From the NCBI RefSeq assembly GCF_964187635.1, contig NZ_CAXLMO010000075.1, forward strand, positions 1-17,639: DNA of 17,639 nt, in the 5' to 3' direction. Origin of the DNA: Seribacter sulfatis (GTDB lineage Bacteria > Verrucomicrobiota > Verrucomicrobiia > Opitutales > Seribacteraceae). Under the pieces are notes generated by a model. The model saw only the letters and a program-made list of their open reading frames with translations, was not told the origin of the DNA and searched no databases. The translations under genes and the position numbers were made by a program. Positions 6,759 to 15,508 of the stretch are shown here, in pieces; position 1 is the first letter of the stretch; every line of letters starts with the position of its first letter.

Positions 6759-7216
6759 TTTTTGTAAAGGTGTCCCATTTCGATTGCGGCTTGTGCAAAT
6801 TCATGGCCGCGGTCCAAGTCTCCGGTGATTCGTTCTTCCGCGTCTTTAATAGTATCGGTAACAATTATCCCGTTAATAATAGGTACATTGAACTTAACCA
6901 CTAGTGATTGGATCGCATTACCCGCCGATTCCGCGACTAAATGGTGGTGCGAGGTAGTTCCTTTAATGACAACTCCCAACCCAATCATGCAGGAAAAAGT
7001 TTGGGCCTGTAATAATAATGACAAAGCCGAGGGAATCTCATTAGACCCGGGGACTCGTTCAATTAGTATAAACTCAGGTTTTCCATTTTGAGCTAAACAA
7101 TCAGTAACACGGCCGAGAAGTGATTCAATAAGGCTTCGATTAAATTGAGCTGCCACTACGCCGATCCGTAAAGTTTGAGAGGATAAATGGGAGGAAGGTT
7201 GAATTTCTGAACTCAT
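6743..7216 (-). CDS. ribH: 6,7-dimethyl-8-ribityllumazine synthase
   Basis: RibH condenses 5-amino-6-ribitylaminouracil with dihydroxybutanone phosphate, the penultimate step of riboflavin synthesis, usually as a pentamer or icosahedral capsid. The 157-residue product has the substrate-binding AAQFNRSL (22-29) and the RVPGSNEIP loop (54-62; more often GAFEIP). The KGTTSHHHLV segment (85-94) holds the probable catalytic base His90, equivalent to His88 of the Bacillus enzyme. IVTDTIKDAEERI (118-130) leads into the terminal helices. The ATG at 7216 follows the ribBA stop by 5 nt, so the two genes are surely co-expressed and supply each other's substrate. The TSHHHLV and GSNEIP variants are mild departures from consensus. 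Confidence 0.95.
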   Translation of the reverse strand: MSSEIQPSSHLSSQTLRIGVVAAQFNRSLIESLLGRVTDCLAQNGKPEFILIERVPGSNEIPSALSLLLQAQTFSCMIGLGVVIKGTTSHHHLVAESAGNAIQSLVVKFNVPIINGIIVTDTIKDAEERITGDLDRGHEFAQAAIEMGHLYKKWTKI

Positions 7217-7221
7217 CGATT

Positions 7222-8346
7222 TTATTTCAGTAAAATTCTCTCAACAATCTCTAAGCCATATCCTTCTAATCCAACTACCTTCCTTCGATCCCTAGTAAGG
7301 AGTTGAAGTTTTTCAATACCGAGAGCCGCTAAAATTTGTGCACCAATGCCATAATCCCTAAAATCCATTTTGGGCATGGTAATTGCCTTACTAGACAAAG
7401 CATCGGAATCATTTGATTCTTTCTTTTGGAAATCTAAACGCCTAGATTCCATATAAAGTAAGACACCTGAACCATTTTTCGCAATAACTTCAAGTGCTTG
7501 TTCAATCGGGTTTGATGAATTGGAACCATCGTTCAGACCAAGGGAATCAGTAAGAATATTAGCCGTTTGTACACGAACCAGGGTAGGGGAATTTGTGGCA
7601 ATAGAGCCAAGTGTCAGTGCGTAATGAATTCGACCATCCAGAATACTCCTAAAACCATAGAGCCTGAATTTACCAGATTTGCAGGGGAAATCAGACTCAG
7701 TAAACTTTTCAATCAGTTGTTCTCGTTGATGGCGGTATTCGATCAGAGCTGCAATTGATATAAGTTTAATTCCCCATTTTTTCTTTAACACCCTCAACTC
7801 TGGGAGACGGGCCATGCTGCCATCTTCATTTAAAATTTCACAAATCACTCCACTCGGATGGAGCCCTGCCAATGAAGCAAGGTCTACCGCTGCCTCCGTG
7901 TGACCGGCACGCTCTAGTACACCACCTGGGCGTGCTCGCAAGGGAAAGACATGCCCGGGTTGCACTAAATCCTGAGCAGTGGCAACGGGGTCGGCTAAAA
8001 TCTTAATTGTAGACGCACGATCAAATGCGCTTATACCAGTTGAAATACCATGTGCCGCATCCACAGAGACAGTAAAATCTGTCTTTTGTGCCTCTCGATT
8101 ATTCGAGACCATACTAGAAATCCCAAGACGATTTAATTGATTGCTCATTAAAGGAACGCAAATCAAGCCACGAGCGTCCCGAATCATTTGATTGACCGAC
8201 TCAGGAGTAACCTTCGATGCGGCCATAATAAGATCACCCTCGTTTTCACGAGACTCATCGTCTGTTACAATGACTAAGTTTCCTTTACCAATCTCAGTAA
8301 TTGCATCTTCTATGGGGTCGAAACCAGAATCAATTTGCTTTGACAT
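7222..8346 (-). CDS. ribBA: 3,4-dihydroxy-2-butanone-4-phosphate synthase with degenerate GTP cyclohydrolase II domain (RibBX type)
   Basis: The N-terminal domain (about 8-205) is a full RibB that makes the four-carbon unit for lumazine from ribulose 5-phosphate. It has DDESRENEGDLIMAA (29-43) with its acidic metal and substrate ligands, and HVFPLRARPGGVLERAGHTE (132-151). The C-terminal part (about 225-374) is related to RibA but looks inactive as a cyclohydrolase. The three zinc-binding cysteines of the usual CLTGD...RCDCG stretch are gone: that region reads TANILTDSLGLNDGSN. The catalytic QEGRGIGL segment has also been replaced, by ESRRLDFQ. Only the last part, FRDYGIGAQIL (329-339) to GLEGYGLEIVERI, is well kept. 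True RibA must be encoded elsewhere. It precedes ribH by 5 nt. The 98-nt upstream gap is too short for, and does not contain, an FMN riboswitch. Confidence 0.93.
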   Translation of the reverse strand: MSKQIDSGFDPIEDAITEIGKGNLVIVTDDESRENEGDLIMAASKVTPESVNQMIRDARGLICVPLMSNQLNRLGISSMVSNNREAQKTDFTVSVDAAHGISTGISAFDRASTIKILADPVATAQDLVQPGHVFPLRARPGGVLERAGHTEAAVDLASLAGLHPSGVICEILNEDGSMARLPELRVLKKKWGIKLISIAALIEYRHQREQLIEKFTESDFPCKSGKFRLYGFRSILDGRIHYALTLGSIATNSPTLVRVQTANILTDSLGLNDGSNSSNPIEQALEVIAKNGSGVLLYMESRRLDFQKKESNDSDALSSKAITMPKMDFRDYGIGAQILAALGIEKLQLLTRDRRKVVGLEGYGLEIVERILLK

Positions 8347-8444
8347 AAGTTGGGATAGATAAATTAAGGAAATTTAATAAGATACAGATCAATCCTTTAA
8401 TCTCAATGTAATTCGGCTAAAGAAGAGCTAATAAAGGGGAACTT

Positions 8445-10484
8445 TTAGCCTTTCTGGATCATATCATAAAACTCAGATTCGCTAATTATTGGAATATTCA
8501 ACTTTTCGGCTTTGTTAAATTTTGAACCTGTACTAGAACCTGAAACTAGAAAAGAGGTTTTCTTACTCACGCTTGAAGAGACTCTCCCGCCAAGAGCTTC
8601 GATTTTTTCGACTGCTTGATCACGGGTAAGTTCAGACAATGCACCCGTTAAAACAAATATCTTACCGTCCAGGATTAAATCCAACTCCAAATCTGCAATG
8701 GGCAACTCAACTTGAAGGCCTTGGTCCTTAAAAAATCGGATCAAGTCTTGAGTCGCATTATCTTCAAAAAATGAAATCACACTTTTTGCCATAATTCCCC
8801 CAATTCCTTCGATTGCAGTCAAGTCCGACTCAGTTGCCTGGGCTAGCGTATGGAGCGACCTAAATACTCGAGCAAGATCCTTTGATGCAGAGACACCAAC
8901 ATGCTTAATTCCTAAGGAGCATATGAGTCTCCACAAGTCCTGTTCTTTACTTTTTTCAATTGATAAAAGTAAGTTGTCTGCAGATTTTTCAGCAAAACCA
9001 TCTAACTGTAATAATTGATCTTTGGATAGATTATAAATATCAGAAAGCTTTATTGCTAAAGAACGGTCAACCAATTGCGAAATCACAGATTCCCCAAGAT
9101 GGTCAATGTTCATACATCCCCGGGACGCAAAGTATTCAATTCTAGCTTTGATCTGATCCGGGCATAGCGAATTGGGACACCTCCAAGCGGTTTCTCCCTC
9201 CGTTTTAAAAAGTTCACTCTCACACTCAGGGCAAACACTGGGAAATGAAAATGGGACCAAGGAATGCTCTCTCTCGGAGAGTACCACCTCGACAACTTGT
9301 GGGATAATTTCTCCCGCCTTTTCCACGATTACTTGATCGCCAATTCGAACATCTTTTCGGCTAATTTCATCCGCATTATGAAGACTCGCCCTGGAAACGA
9401 GAGATCCGGCTAATTGAACTGGTTTCAAGCAGGCAACTGGTGTGATAGTACCGGTTCTGCCTACTTGAATGATAATATTTTCAAGCAGAGTCTGCTGTCT
9501 TTCAGACTCAAACTTATAGGCAATAGCCCACCTTGGCGCCTTGGCGGTAGTTCCGGCTACTTGCTGCATTTCAATAGAATCAAGTTTAATTACAGCCCCA
9601 TCAGTTGGATAGGAATAATTATTTCGCTGTTCATCCAAATGACCAATGGCAGCCCAAGCCCCTGAAGCAGAGGAGACTGCCTGTAAGAATTCAACAGTGG
9701 GCAAGCCCCAGACTTTTAGGGAGTGATGAAACTGCGATTGAGTGGAGAAATATCCTGAAGGGTGACATGCACCAAGTCCATAAACGACAATTTCGAGCTT
9801 TCTGCGCCTCGCTTCTTTTGGGTCTAAGAGTTTGACTGTACCGGCAGTTAAATTACGGGGATTTGCATAGAGATCCAACCCCTCATTCTCTCTTTCTGAA
9901 TTAATACGATTAAATTCATCATGGGCCATAAAAATCTCTCCACGAATCTCGATGAGAGAGGGAAAATTTGCAGAAGTGATCTTGGTTGGAAGATTTTGAA
10001 TATGTATTATATTTTGAGTAATAATATCACCCTCAATGCCATTACCTCGTGTAGTTGCCTTCACTAAAACTCCCTGTTCGTATGTAAGGGATACCGCAAC
10101 TCCATCAATTTTTGGTTCAACAACATATGGAAGTTCTTCTTTTTCCAATATCTTGCATAATCTTTTATTAAACTCAAAAAACTCCTCTTCATCGTATGTG
10201 TTATCCAGACTGAGCATCGGAGAAATGTGAATGTGGGACTCAAATTCCTCAAGCCTGTCATCGCCTACGACGGGAACTAGTTCTCTCTTCTCATTGCCTA
10301 ACTGATCCTCCTCGCCCGCAAATAAGCCGAGCATGTCATCCTGAGAACCCAATGAGTCGAACTCCTGCCTTAGTCGATCATATTGCTGATCGCTAACCTC
10401 AGGCTTTGCATTCCGATAGTACGCCTCGTCATATTTCTTAAGCAAGCCTTCCAGCTCCTTCCTTCGACGCTCCAAATCTTTCAT
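8445..10484 (-). CDS. ligA: NAD-dependent DNA ligase LigA
   Basis: LigA seals nicks in replication and repair using NAD+. The 679-residue product shows all domains. Domain Ia (1-70) contains YDEAYY and SDQQYDRL. The adenylation domain has nucleophile Lys125 in EPKIDGVA and the TRGNGIEGD motif (145-153). An OB fold starts near VGRTGTITPVA (341-351). The four-cysteine zinc finger is Cys418, 421, 436 and 441. An HhH region (about 470-590) and a C-terminal BRCT domain (about 604-679) complete it. The region linking Ia to the adenylation domain is unusual: the common DSPTQRVG motif is missing, and residues 45-75 form an acidic stretch ending in PVVGDDRLEEF. Start ATG at 10484 is 16 nt after the patB-like stop, with no Shine-Dalgarno sequence. 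Confidence 0.97.
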   Translation of the reverse strand: MKDLERRRKELEGLLKKYDEAYYRNAKPEVSDQQYDRLRQEFDSLGSQDDMLGLFAGEEDQLGNEKRELVPVVGDDRLEEFESHIHISPMLSLDNTYDEEEFFEFNKRLCKILEKEELPYVVEPKIDGVAVSLTYEQGVLVKATTRGNGIEGDIITQNIIHIQNLPTKITSANFPSLIEIRGEIFMAHDEFNRINSERENEGLDLYANPRNLTAGTVKLLDPKEARRRKLEIVVYGLGACHPSGYFSTQSQFHHSLKVWGLPTVEFLQAVSSASGAWAAIGHLDEQRNNYSYPTDGAVIKLDSIEMQQVAGTTAKAPRWAIAYKFESERQQTLLENIIIQVGRTGTITPVACLKPVQLAGSLVSRASLHNADEISRKDVRIGDQVIVEKAGEIIPQVVEVVLSEREHSLVPFSFPSVCPECESELFKTEGETAWRCPNSLCPDQIKARIEYFASRGCMNIDHLGESVISQLVDRSLAIKLSDIYNLSKDQLLQLDGFAEKSADNLLLSIEKSKEQDLWRLICSLGIKHVGVSASKDLARVFRSLHTLAQATESDLTAIEGIGGIMAKSVISFFEDNATQDLIRFFKDQGLQVELPIADLELDLILDGKIFVLTGALSELTRDQAVEKIEALGGRVSSSVSKKTSFLVSGSSTGSKFNKAEKLNIPIISESEFYDMIQKG

Positions 10485-10500
10485 TAAATGGAGATAAGAA

Positions 10501-11667
10501 CTAAAGGCGAGCGACTGCCGCCTTCATCCTAGCCGCAGCTAATTCAAGCAGACTGTAGGTACATCCTAAGTTTAGGCGAAGGAAACCAGGAGCTCCAAAG
10601 TCCTTGCCATTTGACAAGCCAACTCCTGCGTCTTCAAAAAATGAAAAGGGACAATCCACATCCAAATCCCGTGCATCAATCCAAAGGAGGTAGGTAGCTT
10701 GGGGCGAGTAGGGGGTAAGCCCCTTCACTGAAAGAAGTTCATTAAATACAAAATCTCGATTCGCTCGTAAATAATGAAGCAACCGGCTCCGCCATTCTTC
10801 ACCCTCTCGATAAGCAACTTCAGCTAGCCTAAAACCCATAGCAGGGGGATCGGGAACTATCCCGCTCATCGCCCCCTTGAAACGACGCCTTAACTCGGGA
10901 TTTGAAATAACAGCAAATGAACAACCAAAACCTGCCAAGTTAAAGGTCTTGCTGGGTGCCATAAGAGTAATGGTTCGGTCGGCAATTTCATCGCTCAAGG
11001 AAGCAAATGGGATATGTTTCAATGAATCTTCTAGAATTAAATCACAATGAATTTCATCGGAACAGATATAAAGGCCACGCTCTAAGATAAACTCACTCAA
11101 CTGAGTAAGTTCATTAAGGGTGAAGTTAGTTCCCACTGGATTGTGGGGGTGGCAGAGCATAAATAAGTCTCCGCTCTTAGTGTGCAGAGACTGGAGATAA
11201 TTAAAATCAATAGTGAACCTGTCATTCTCCAAGACCATAGGAACCTGAGTGCAGGTAAGCCCGGAGTTAGATGGGCTCGAAAGGAAGGGAGGATAGACAG
11301 GAGTATTGGTAATTACTTGCGTCGCTTGATTGGCAATTGCCCTACAGGATACATTTAATCCACAAACCATCCCGGGCAACCAGGTGACCCACCCTTGATT
11401 GACCGACCAATTGTACATGTCAGACATTCGCCCGACAATCGTATCAGTTAAAGTCTGCGGGCAAATTCCGTATCCAAAGTTTCCCGCCTTGCAAATTTCT
11501 TGTGCTTCCCTGGTGACTTCCACTGGAGAACGAAAGTCCATATCAGCGACCCACAAGGGAATGATCTCTGAAGATTCGTATTTAGCCCACTTTAGACTGC
11601 TAGTCCCTTTCCTGTCTGGGACATCATCAAAGAGTTTATCTGGTACTCTCAATAGAAGCGTAAGCAA
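10501..11667 (-). CDS. patB: PLP-dependent C-S lyase, PatB/MalY family
   Basis: Members cleave cystathionine or cysteine conjugates to a thiol or homocysteine, ammonia and pyruvate; MalY of E. coli also represses the mal regulon. This is a fold-type I PLP enzyme. Lys240 in APSKTFNLAG forms the Schiff base, Asp204 in SDEIH contacts the pyridine nitrogen, Asn176 is in HNPVG, and Arg364 in RLNLG binds the carboxylate. The N-terminal FDDVPDRKGTSSLKW and PLWVADMDF align with the MalY start. The frame has no early ATG: TTG at 11667 is used here, and a second TTG at 11652 would give a start closer to the family. Neither has a Shine-Dalgarno sequence. The gene starts 6 nt after the outer-membrane protein stop and is followed by ligA. 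The physiological substrate cannot be read from the sequence. Confidence 0.9.
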   Translation of the reverse strand: MLTLLLRVPDKLFDDVPDRKGTSSLKWAKYESSEIIPLWVADMDFRSPVEVTREAQEICKAGNFGYGICPQTLTDTIVGRMSDMYNWSVNQGWVTWLPGMVCGLNVSCRAIANQATQVITNTPVYPPFLSSPSNSGLTCTQVPMVLENDRFTIDFNYLQSLHTKSGDLFMLCHPHNPVGTNFTLNELTQLSEFILERGLYICSDEIHCDLILEDSLKHIPFASLSDEIADRTITLMAPSKTFNLAGFGCSFAVISNPELRRRFKGAMSGIVPDPPAMGFRLAEVAYREGEEWRSRLLHYLRANRDFVFNELLSVKGLTPYSPQATYLLWIDARDLDVDCPFSFFEDAGVGLSNGKDFGAPGFLRLNLGCTYSLLELAAARMKAAVARL

Positions 11668-11673
11668 CCGAGC

Positions 11674-12282
11674 TTATTGCCAAGAGTACAGGTATTTTAA
11701 TCCGATAAAATCGACTTCTTGATCAAAAGCGTGACTGTACTCGAAAGCAACTCCATGAATGTCATTAATCCACCAAGTTAAACCCACATCTATTGAGAAA
11801 TCATTTTGACTGAAGTCTGACCATAATCCCAGGAAATTTGCACCAAAAGACATAGAGAAATAATCAGTAAAAAGCACTTCTGTACCAGCCAATAACTTCC
11901 ATGTAAAACCATCTTTTTTCATACGGACCATCGCATCATCGCTTAAATAAGAAATGCCTCCACCTGCAAAAGGGCGAAACATGCCGTTTTGAAACACATA
12001 GTCGTCGTAATGGTAAATATAATCAAGTCCTAGTTCCCATGTCGATTCATCGGAAGCATTTGAATCCACGCTGCCGTAATCAAACCGCAAAACAAAATCA
12101 GCGGAATCTGATGCTGGACTATTTGCCGACAAACTGAGGAAGTCACCTTCAATGTCAGCACCCTTACCACCATCCGCCATGGCGTAACCAAATCCCATGT
12201 AATACTCGCCAAGACGGGACTTAGAGTAAGCGGAGTTAAATAAAACAAGAAAGCTAATTAGGGCTAAAGCAAAGAATTTCAT
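11674..12282 (-). CDS. Outer-membrane beta-barrel protein of unknown function
   Basis: The 202-residue product has a signal peptide (1-20, MKFFALALISFLVLFNSAYS) with probable cleavage before Lys21. The mature part alternates hydrophobic and polar residues in strand-sized units rich in Gly, Tyr, Phe and Trp, for example YYMGFGYAMA, TWELGLDYIYHY, FRPFAGGGISYL, SMSFGANFLGLW, FSIDVGLTWWI and GVAFEYSHAF. This fits an eight- to ten-strand barrel of the OmpA/OmpW-like 'OMP_b-brl' kind. The last residues are YLYSWQ, so the usual terminal aromatic for BAM recognition lies one position in. The protein is acidic. It precedes the patB-like gene by 6 nt. No ligand or enzymatic motif is visible; a structural or small-molecule porin role is possible. 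Confidence 0.75.
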   Translation of the reverse strand: MKFFALALISFLVLFNSAYSKSRLGEYYMGFGYAMADGGKGADIEGDFLSLSANSPASDSADFVLRFDYGSVDSNASDESTWELGLDYIYHYDDYVFQNGMFRPFAGGGISYLSDDAMVRMKKDGFTWKLLAGTEVLFTDYFSMSFGANFLGLWSDFSQNDFSIDVGLTWWINDIHGVAFEYSHAFDQEVDFIGLKYLYSWQ

Positions 12283-12290
12283 AGGTAATT

Positions 12291-12318
12291 AATAAAAGAC
12301 TTCGATTGCACTAGTCAA
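12291..12318 (-). promoter_or_regulatory. Weak promoter candidate for the outer-membrane protein gene
   Basis: On the minus strand TTGACT (12318-12313) and TTTATT (12296-12291) are 16 nt apart. The -10 element ends only 8 nt before the ATG, which would make the transcript almost leaderless. The -35 match is good and the -10 match modest. It is the only reasonable promoter in the 65-nt gap after the ClsC-like gene. Confidence 0.25.
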
Positions 12319-12347
12319 CATGTATTAGGGCTTATCTCGTACCGGAA

Positions 12348-14252
12348 TTACAATAGCGGCTTGAATATCATTCCAGTAGCTTTAAACATGCGGGCTGACA
12401 TTTGTTTTTTGGTAAAAAAAGGTAGACCGGGGAAATTGCCGACATCTTTCCAGTTATGGAAAAAGTCACCACTCCCCGCTGGGACTTGTTCTTTTCCTGC
12501 TTTAAGTTCAAAAGAAGAATGAGCACGGATAGGCCAAAGATCAATAAAAGGAAATGCCTCCGAAATACGGTATAAAATCATATTAATTTTACTTAATAGA
12601 GGTCTTTCTTTCTTTATTTCAATCAAGTAACTATTTTGAGGTTGGATGTCGTTCTTGATACTGTGCTTTAATTTGGATGAAAAATTTTTATCATGAATAA
12701 TAACGCCAAGTTCAGTATTATAAATCTCGGAACGGGGATCTAAATTGTAAGAGCCCACAAATGCAATCTGTTCATCAATCACAAGTGATTTTGCATGGAG
12801 TGATAGATAGGGCACCGCATTTAAATGGATATTTTTTCTTCCCCGTGATTTAATTTGGTTATTCCCAGTACCAGTTCCAATAACGGGCAATGACTTACTT
12901 ATTTTAAAATGAGCAACACCCTGTTGTGAAAGTTCCCTCCTGAAAGGCAATCGGCTTAGGAGTTTTTCGTAACTCATCATATTTGCAATATCAGTTGGAA
13001 TTGGTTTAAATTCCCACATTTCAAGATTTAGTTCCTCCAGGTATACCCGTTTTTCTTTATAATTTGCTGCATAAGTGACCCAGTTGTCGGTTGCTGCAAG
13101 ACTGTTCGTAGAAATCACTACCGATACATCATTCCTCTTCTGCTTTAATTCAGTAAACGCTTTTTGAATGTCCGAACTGAGAACTACATAGGGAGATTGA
13201 ATGACTATATCTGACTCTGCATCTTTCATTAAAGCCAACAATCTCTTCGTAACAGCGGAGTTGGAAACTGGAGCACGATCAACCTTATCGGGCTGGTCAT
13301 AAATCCACTCCACTCTCTCCACCTCGGACAATAAGTCGGTAAAATGATCTTGGATGTATTTTGTGTTACTTGCCTGGGCACTAATCTGCTTAAAAATATC
13401 ATATTCAAAAAATCGCCTCTTTTGTAATGATTTCGAGAAATTATTTTCGACCAATAATTTTTTAACATCAATCAGCTCGCGAGTTGATATTGAATTATTT
13501 GAATTCCAGTATGAATAGAAGCAATTCGTAATCTCAGTACCACTGGGAAGTATAAGAAGAACATCTCTGTCTTTATAATTCATTCCAATTACCTGGTCAA
13601 AGTAGTGATTATTAATGTTCCGCCCACCAGTAAGGGCGATGTAATTATCAACAAGCAAAAGTTTATTATGCAACCGAACATTATGATCATGAAAATCAAT
13701 GGTCAGGTCAGAAAACTTTTCAATAAAAGAAGGAGACAGTTTTTTAGCACTTGGATTAAAGTATTTAATCTCGAAACTTGGTCCGAGTGTTGAGAGCAGT
13801 GCAATCACGTCAGGTTGATGTTCATTAAACATATGATCTATTAATAATTTGACCTGTATTCCACGTTTTTGATTGGCCTGTATTAATTCCCAAAGAATCA
13901 ATTTCCCCACCTCATCAAATTCCCAGGAAAAAGTCTGAATAGAAATACTCTTCTGTGCAGAACGAATGAGATTAATTCGAAGAGTGAGTGACTCTTCCCC
14001 ATGATCTAATAGAAGAGCTCTTGGTTGGTTTGCTAAAGTTACATCCTCTAATAATTCCTGCCAAATACGGAGAGTTCCGACCTCTTCAGGAATAGTGGTA
14101 ACTGAGGAATCATTAAATGGTTCAAAGGTGGGAATTGAATTACTCCGGCAGGATATAAAAGTAAGGACCCACAATACCACCAAGTAATAGGACAACTGAT
14201 TGATCGCGAAAAAAGAAACTACAGTACTACTATTGAAGGGTGTGCTTTTCAT
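12348..14252 (-). CDS. ClsC-like phospholipase D family lipoprotein (putative cardiolipin synthase)
   Basis: This 634-residue protein has two HxKxxxxD catalytic motifs: His195-Lys197-Asp202 in RLHNKLLLVDNYIALTGGRN, and His486-Lys488-Asp493 in SLHAKSLVIDEQIAFVGSYN. The layout, including STNSLAATDN (381-390) and ELNLEMWEFKP (407-417), follows E. coli ClsC (YmdC), which makes cardiolipin from phosphatidylglycerol and phosphatidylethanolamine. The N terminus has a hydrophobic segment ending at Cys35 in TFISC, a loose lipobox. The protein is therefore either a lipoprotein or has one membrane anchor, and probably faces the periplasm. A C-terminal extension (about 572-634) is not part of the HKD fold I recognise. 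The ATG overlaps the MFS stop codon by 4 nt (ATGA). A nuclease or general phospholipase D is less likely. Confidence 0.85.
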   Translation of the reverse strand: MKSTPFNSSTVVSFFAINQLSYYLVVLWVLTFISCRSNSIPTFEPFNDSSVTTIPEEVGTLRIWQELLEDVTLANQPRALLLDHGEESLTLRINLIRSAQKSISIQTFSWEFDEVGKLILWELIQANQKRGIQVKLLIDHMFNEHQPDVIALLSTLGPSFEIKYFNPSAKKLSPSFIEKFSDLTIDFHDHNVRLHNKLLLVDNYIALTGGRNINNHYFDQVIGMNYKDRDVLLILPSGTEITNCFYSYWNSNNSISTRELIDVKKLLVENNFSKSLQKRRFFEYDIFKQISAQASNTKYIQDHFTDLLSEVERVEWIYDQPDKVDRAPVSNSAVTKRLLALMKDAESDIVIQSPYVVLSSDIQKAFTELKQKRNDVSVVISTNSLAATDNWVTYAANYKEKRVYLEELNLEMWEFKPIPTDIANMMSYEKLLSRLPFRRELSQQGVAHFKISKSLPVIGTGTGNNQIKSRGRKNIHLNAVPYLSLHAKSLVIDEQIAFVGSYNLDPRSEIYNTELGVIIHDKNFSSKLKHSIKNDIQPQNSYLIEIKKERPLLSKINMILYRISEAFPFIDLWPIRAHSSFELKAGKEQVPAGSGDFFHNWKDVGNFPGLPFFTKKQMSARMFKATGMIFKPLL

Positions 14253-15508
14253 GCCATCAATCTAGGTGATTTAACTACTGTCAAGAATATCAAACCCGAA
14301 ACAAATATCAGGCTACAGGAAAAATATGCCATGCCTTCAAACCCTAGTATCCCCAAGATAGAATATCCCACAAATGGGGCACACGCCCCCCTGACTCCAG
14401 TCATAAAAACATGAGCCCCCATATATTCTGCCTCTAAGCCACTCGGGGCGAGCTTTGTTACCCACAAACTCCAGGCAATTGAAGCTCCGCCATTTGCGAC
14501 ACCAGCAAGAGTAGAACCGATCAACAATCCCCAGAAATTAGTGGAGAGAAAGAAGATTAAAACCGAGGAAAATAAAAATATATTTAAACTTATCCTGTAG
14601 GGAACAAAGGAAACTCGGTCAAATAATTTGCCCCAAGCTCGAGAAGTTAAAACTCCAGCAAATGAGTAGACCACCACAATTATAGCAACCTCACTGTTAC
14701 TTATCCCAATCCCTCCATTACCAACCATATATTCGATCCGAAGTGGAATAGTCATAATTACACCTAAGCCCATCAACATCCACCCAAAGAGCATCCTCCC
14801 AAACAATCGATCTTTCCAAATAAAAGTGAGTCCACCAAAAAGATTCGAGCTAGAACGGGAAGGCTTCACCTCACTTGAGGGCATTAAAAATAAAGCCACT
14901 GATGCGAAAAAAGCGGCCAGCCCCATCCCCCAAAAAAGATAATGATACTGCCCCCCATTTGAATCAAGAAACAAGCCAAAGTAGTAGGTAAAAACCATTC
15001 CTACCACTGAAGCAAAAATGAAATTCCATGAAATATTCTGTCCCCTTTTATTAGACTTATAATTGGAAGAATACACATGAATCATTAGACCAGGCATTTG
15101 TGATAATGAAATTTGGGCAATAACCAAGAAGACGGTGTACGGTACTATACTTTTGACCTGCGAGCAGCTTAACAATGCCAGGCTACAAATCGCCATAATG
15201 ATTCCCGCGATATGCGTAACAGGTTTATTAAATATTGAGCAAGCTCTTACTGTCCATGGCATTAAAAAGAAACCAAATGCAGAACCCGCTGCTAGAACTG
15301 ACTTATACCCCTGAGACGCATCCAAGAATCGAATCGCGACCAGAATAACAAAGACATTAAAACCAACCTCCAGGATTCCGTTGAGCGAGCAACGAAACAA
15401 ATCAAGTCGTAAAGTCCTTTGAGTTAAATCCTTCAAAGAATGTGGAGATCGAGAAACTCTATGTACAAAATCGGGTTTCGAATGATTTCTCTGCGGCTTC
15501 GTCTCCAA
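14249..15508 (-). CDS. Major facilitator superfamily transporter
   Basis: The 419-residue protein is dominated by hydrophobic helices spread over about residues 45-410, with a central loop (about 209-225) splitting two halves, as in a 12-helix MFS carrier. RAWGKLFDRV (290-299) matches the loop 8-9 copy of MFS motif A. The substrate is not evident; sugar, drug and lysophospholipid carriers all share this build. The annotated start is TTG at 15508, inside the channel gene (50-nt overlap), with GGAG about 12 nt upstream. An alternative TTG at 15436 lies 22 nt after the channel stop and would remove 24 basic, non-conserved residues. The gene ends in an ATGA overlap with the ClsC-like gene, so expression is coupled. 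A link to lipid handling is only inferred from that neighbour. Confidence 0.82.
   Translation of the reverse strand: METKPQRNHSKPDFVHRVSRSPHSLKDLTQRTLRLDLFRCSLNGILEVGFNVFVILVAIRFLDASQGYKSVLAAGSAFGFFLMPWTVRACSIFNKPVTHIAGIIMAICSLALLSCSQVKSIVPYTVFLVIAQISLSQMPGLMIHVYSSNYKSNKRGQNISWNFIFASVVGMVFTYYFGLFLDSNGGQYHYLFWGMGLAAFFASVALFLMPSSEVKPSRSSSNLFGGLTFIWKDRLFGRMLFGWMLMGLGVIMTIPLRIEYMVGNGGIGISNSEVAIIVVVYSFAGVLTSRAWGKLFDRVSFVPYRISLNIFLFSSVLIFFLSTNFWGLLIGSTLAGVANGGASIAWSLWVTKLAPSGLEAEYMGAHVFMTGVRGACAPFVGYSILGILGFEGMAYFSCSLIFVSGLIFLTVVKSPRLMA

Noticed and set aside
7222..8346. Fully bifunctional RibBA
   Set aside because: The zinc cysteines and the catalytic segment of GTP cyclohydrolase II are missing, so only RibB activity is supported.
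8347..8444. FMN riboswitch expected upstream of the riboflavin genes
   Set aside because: The 98-nt gap is shorter than an RFN element, and none of its conserved stems or AGGG-type signatures is seen.
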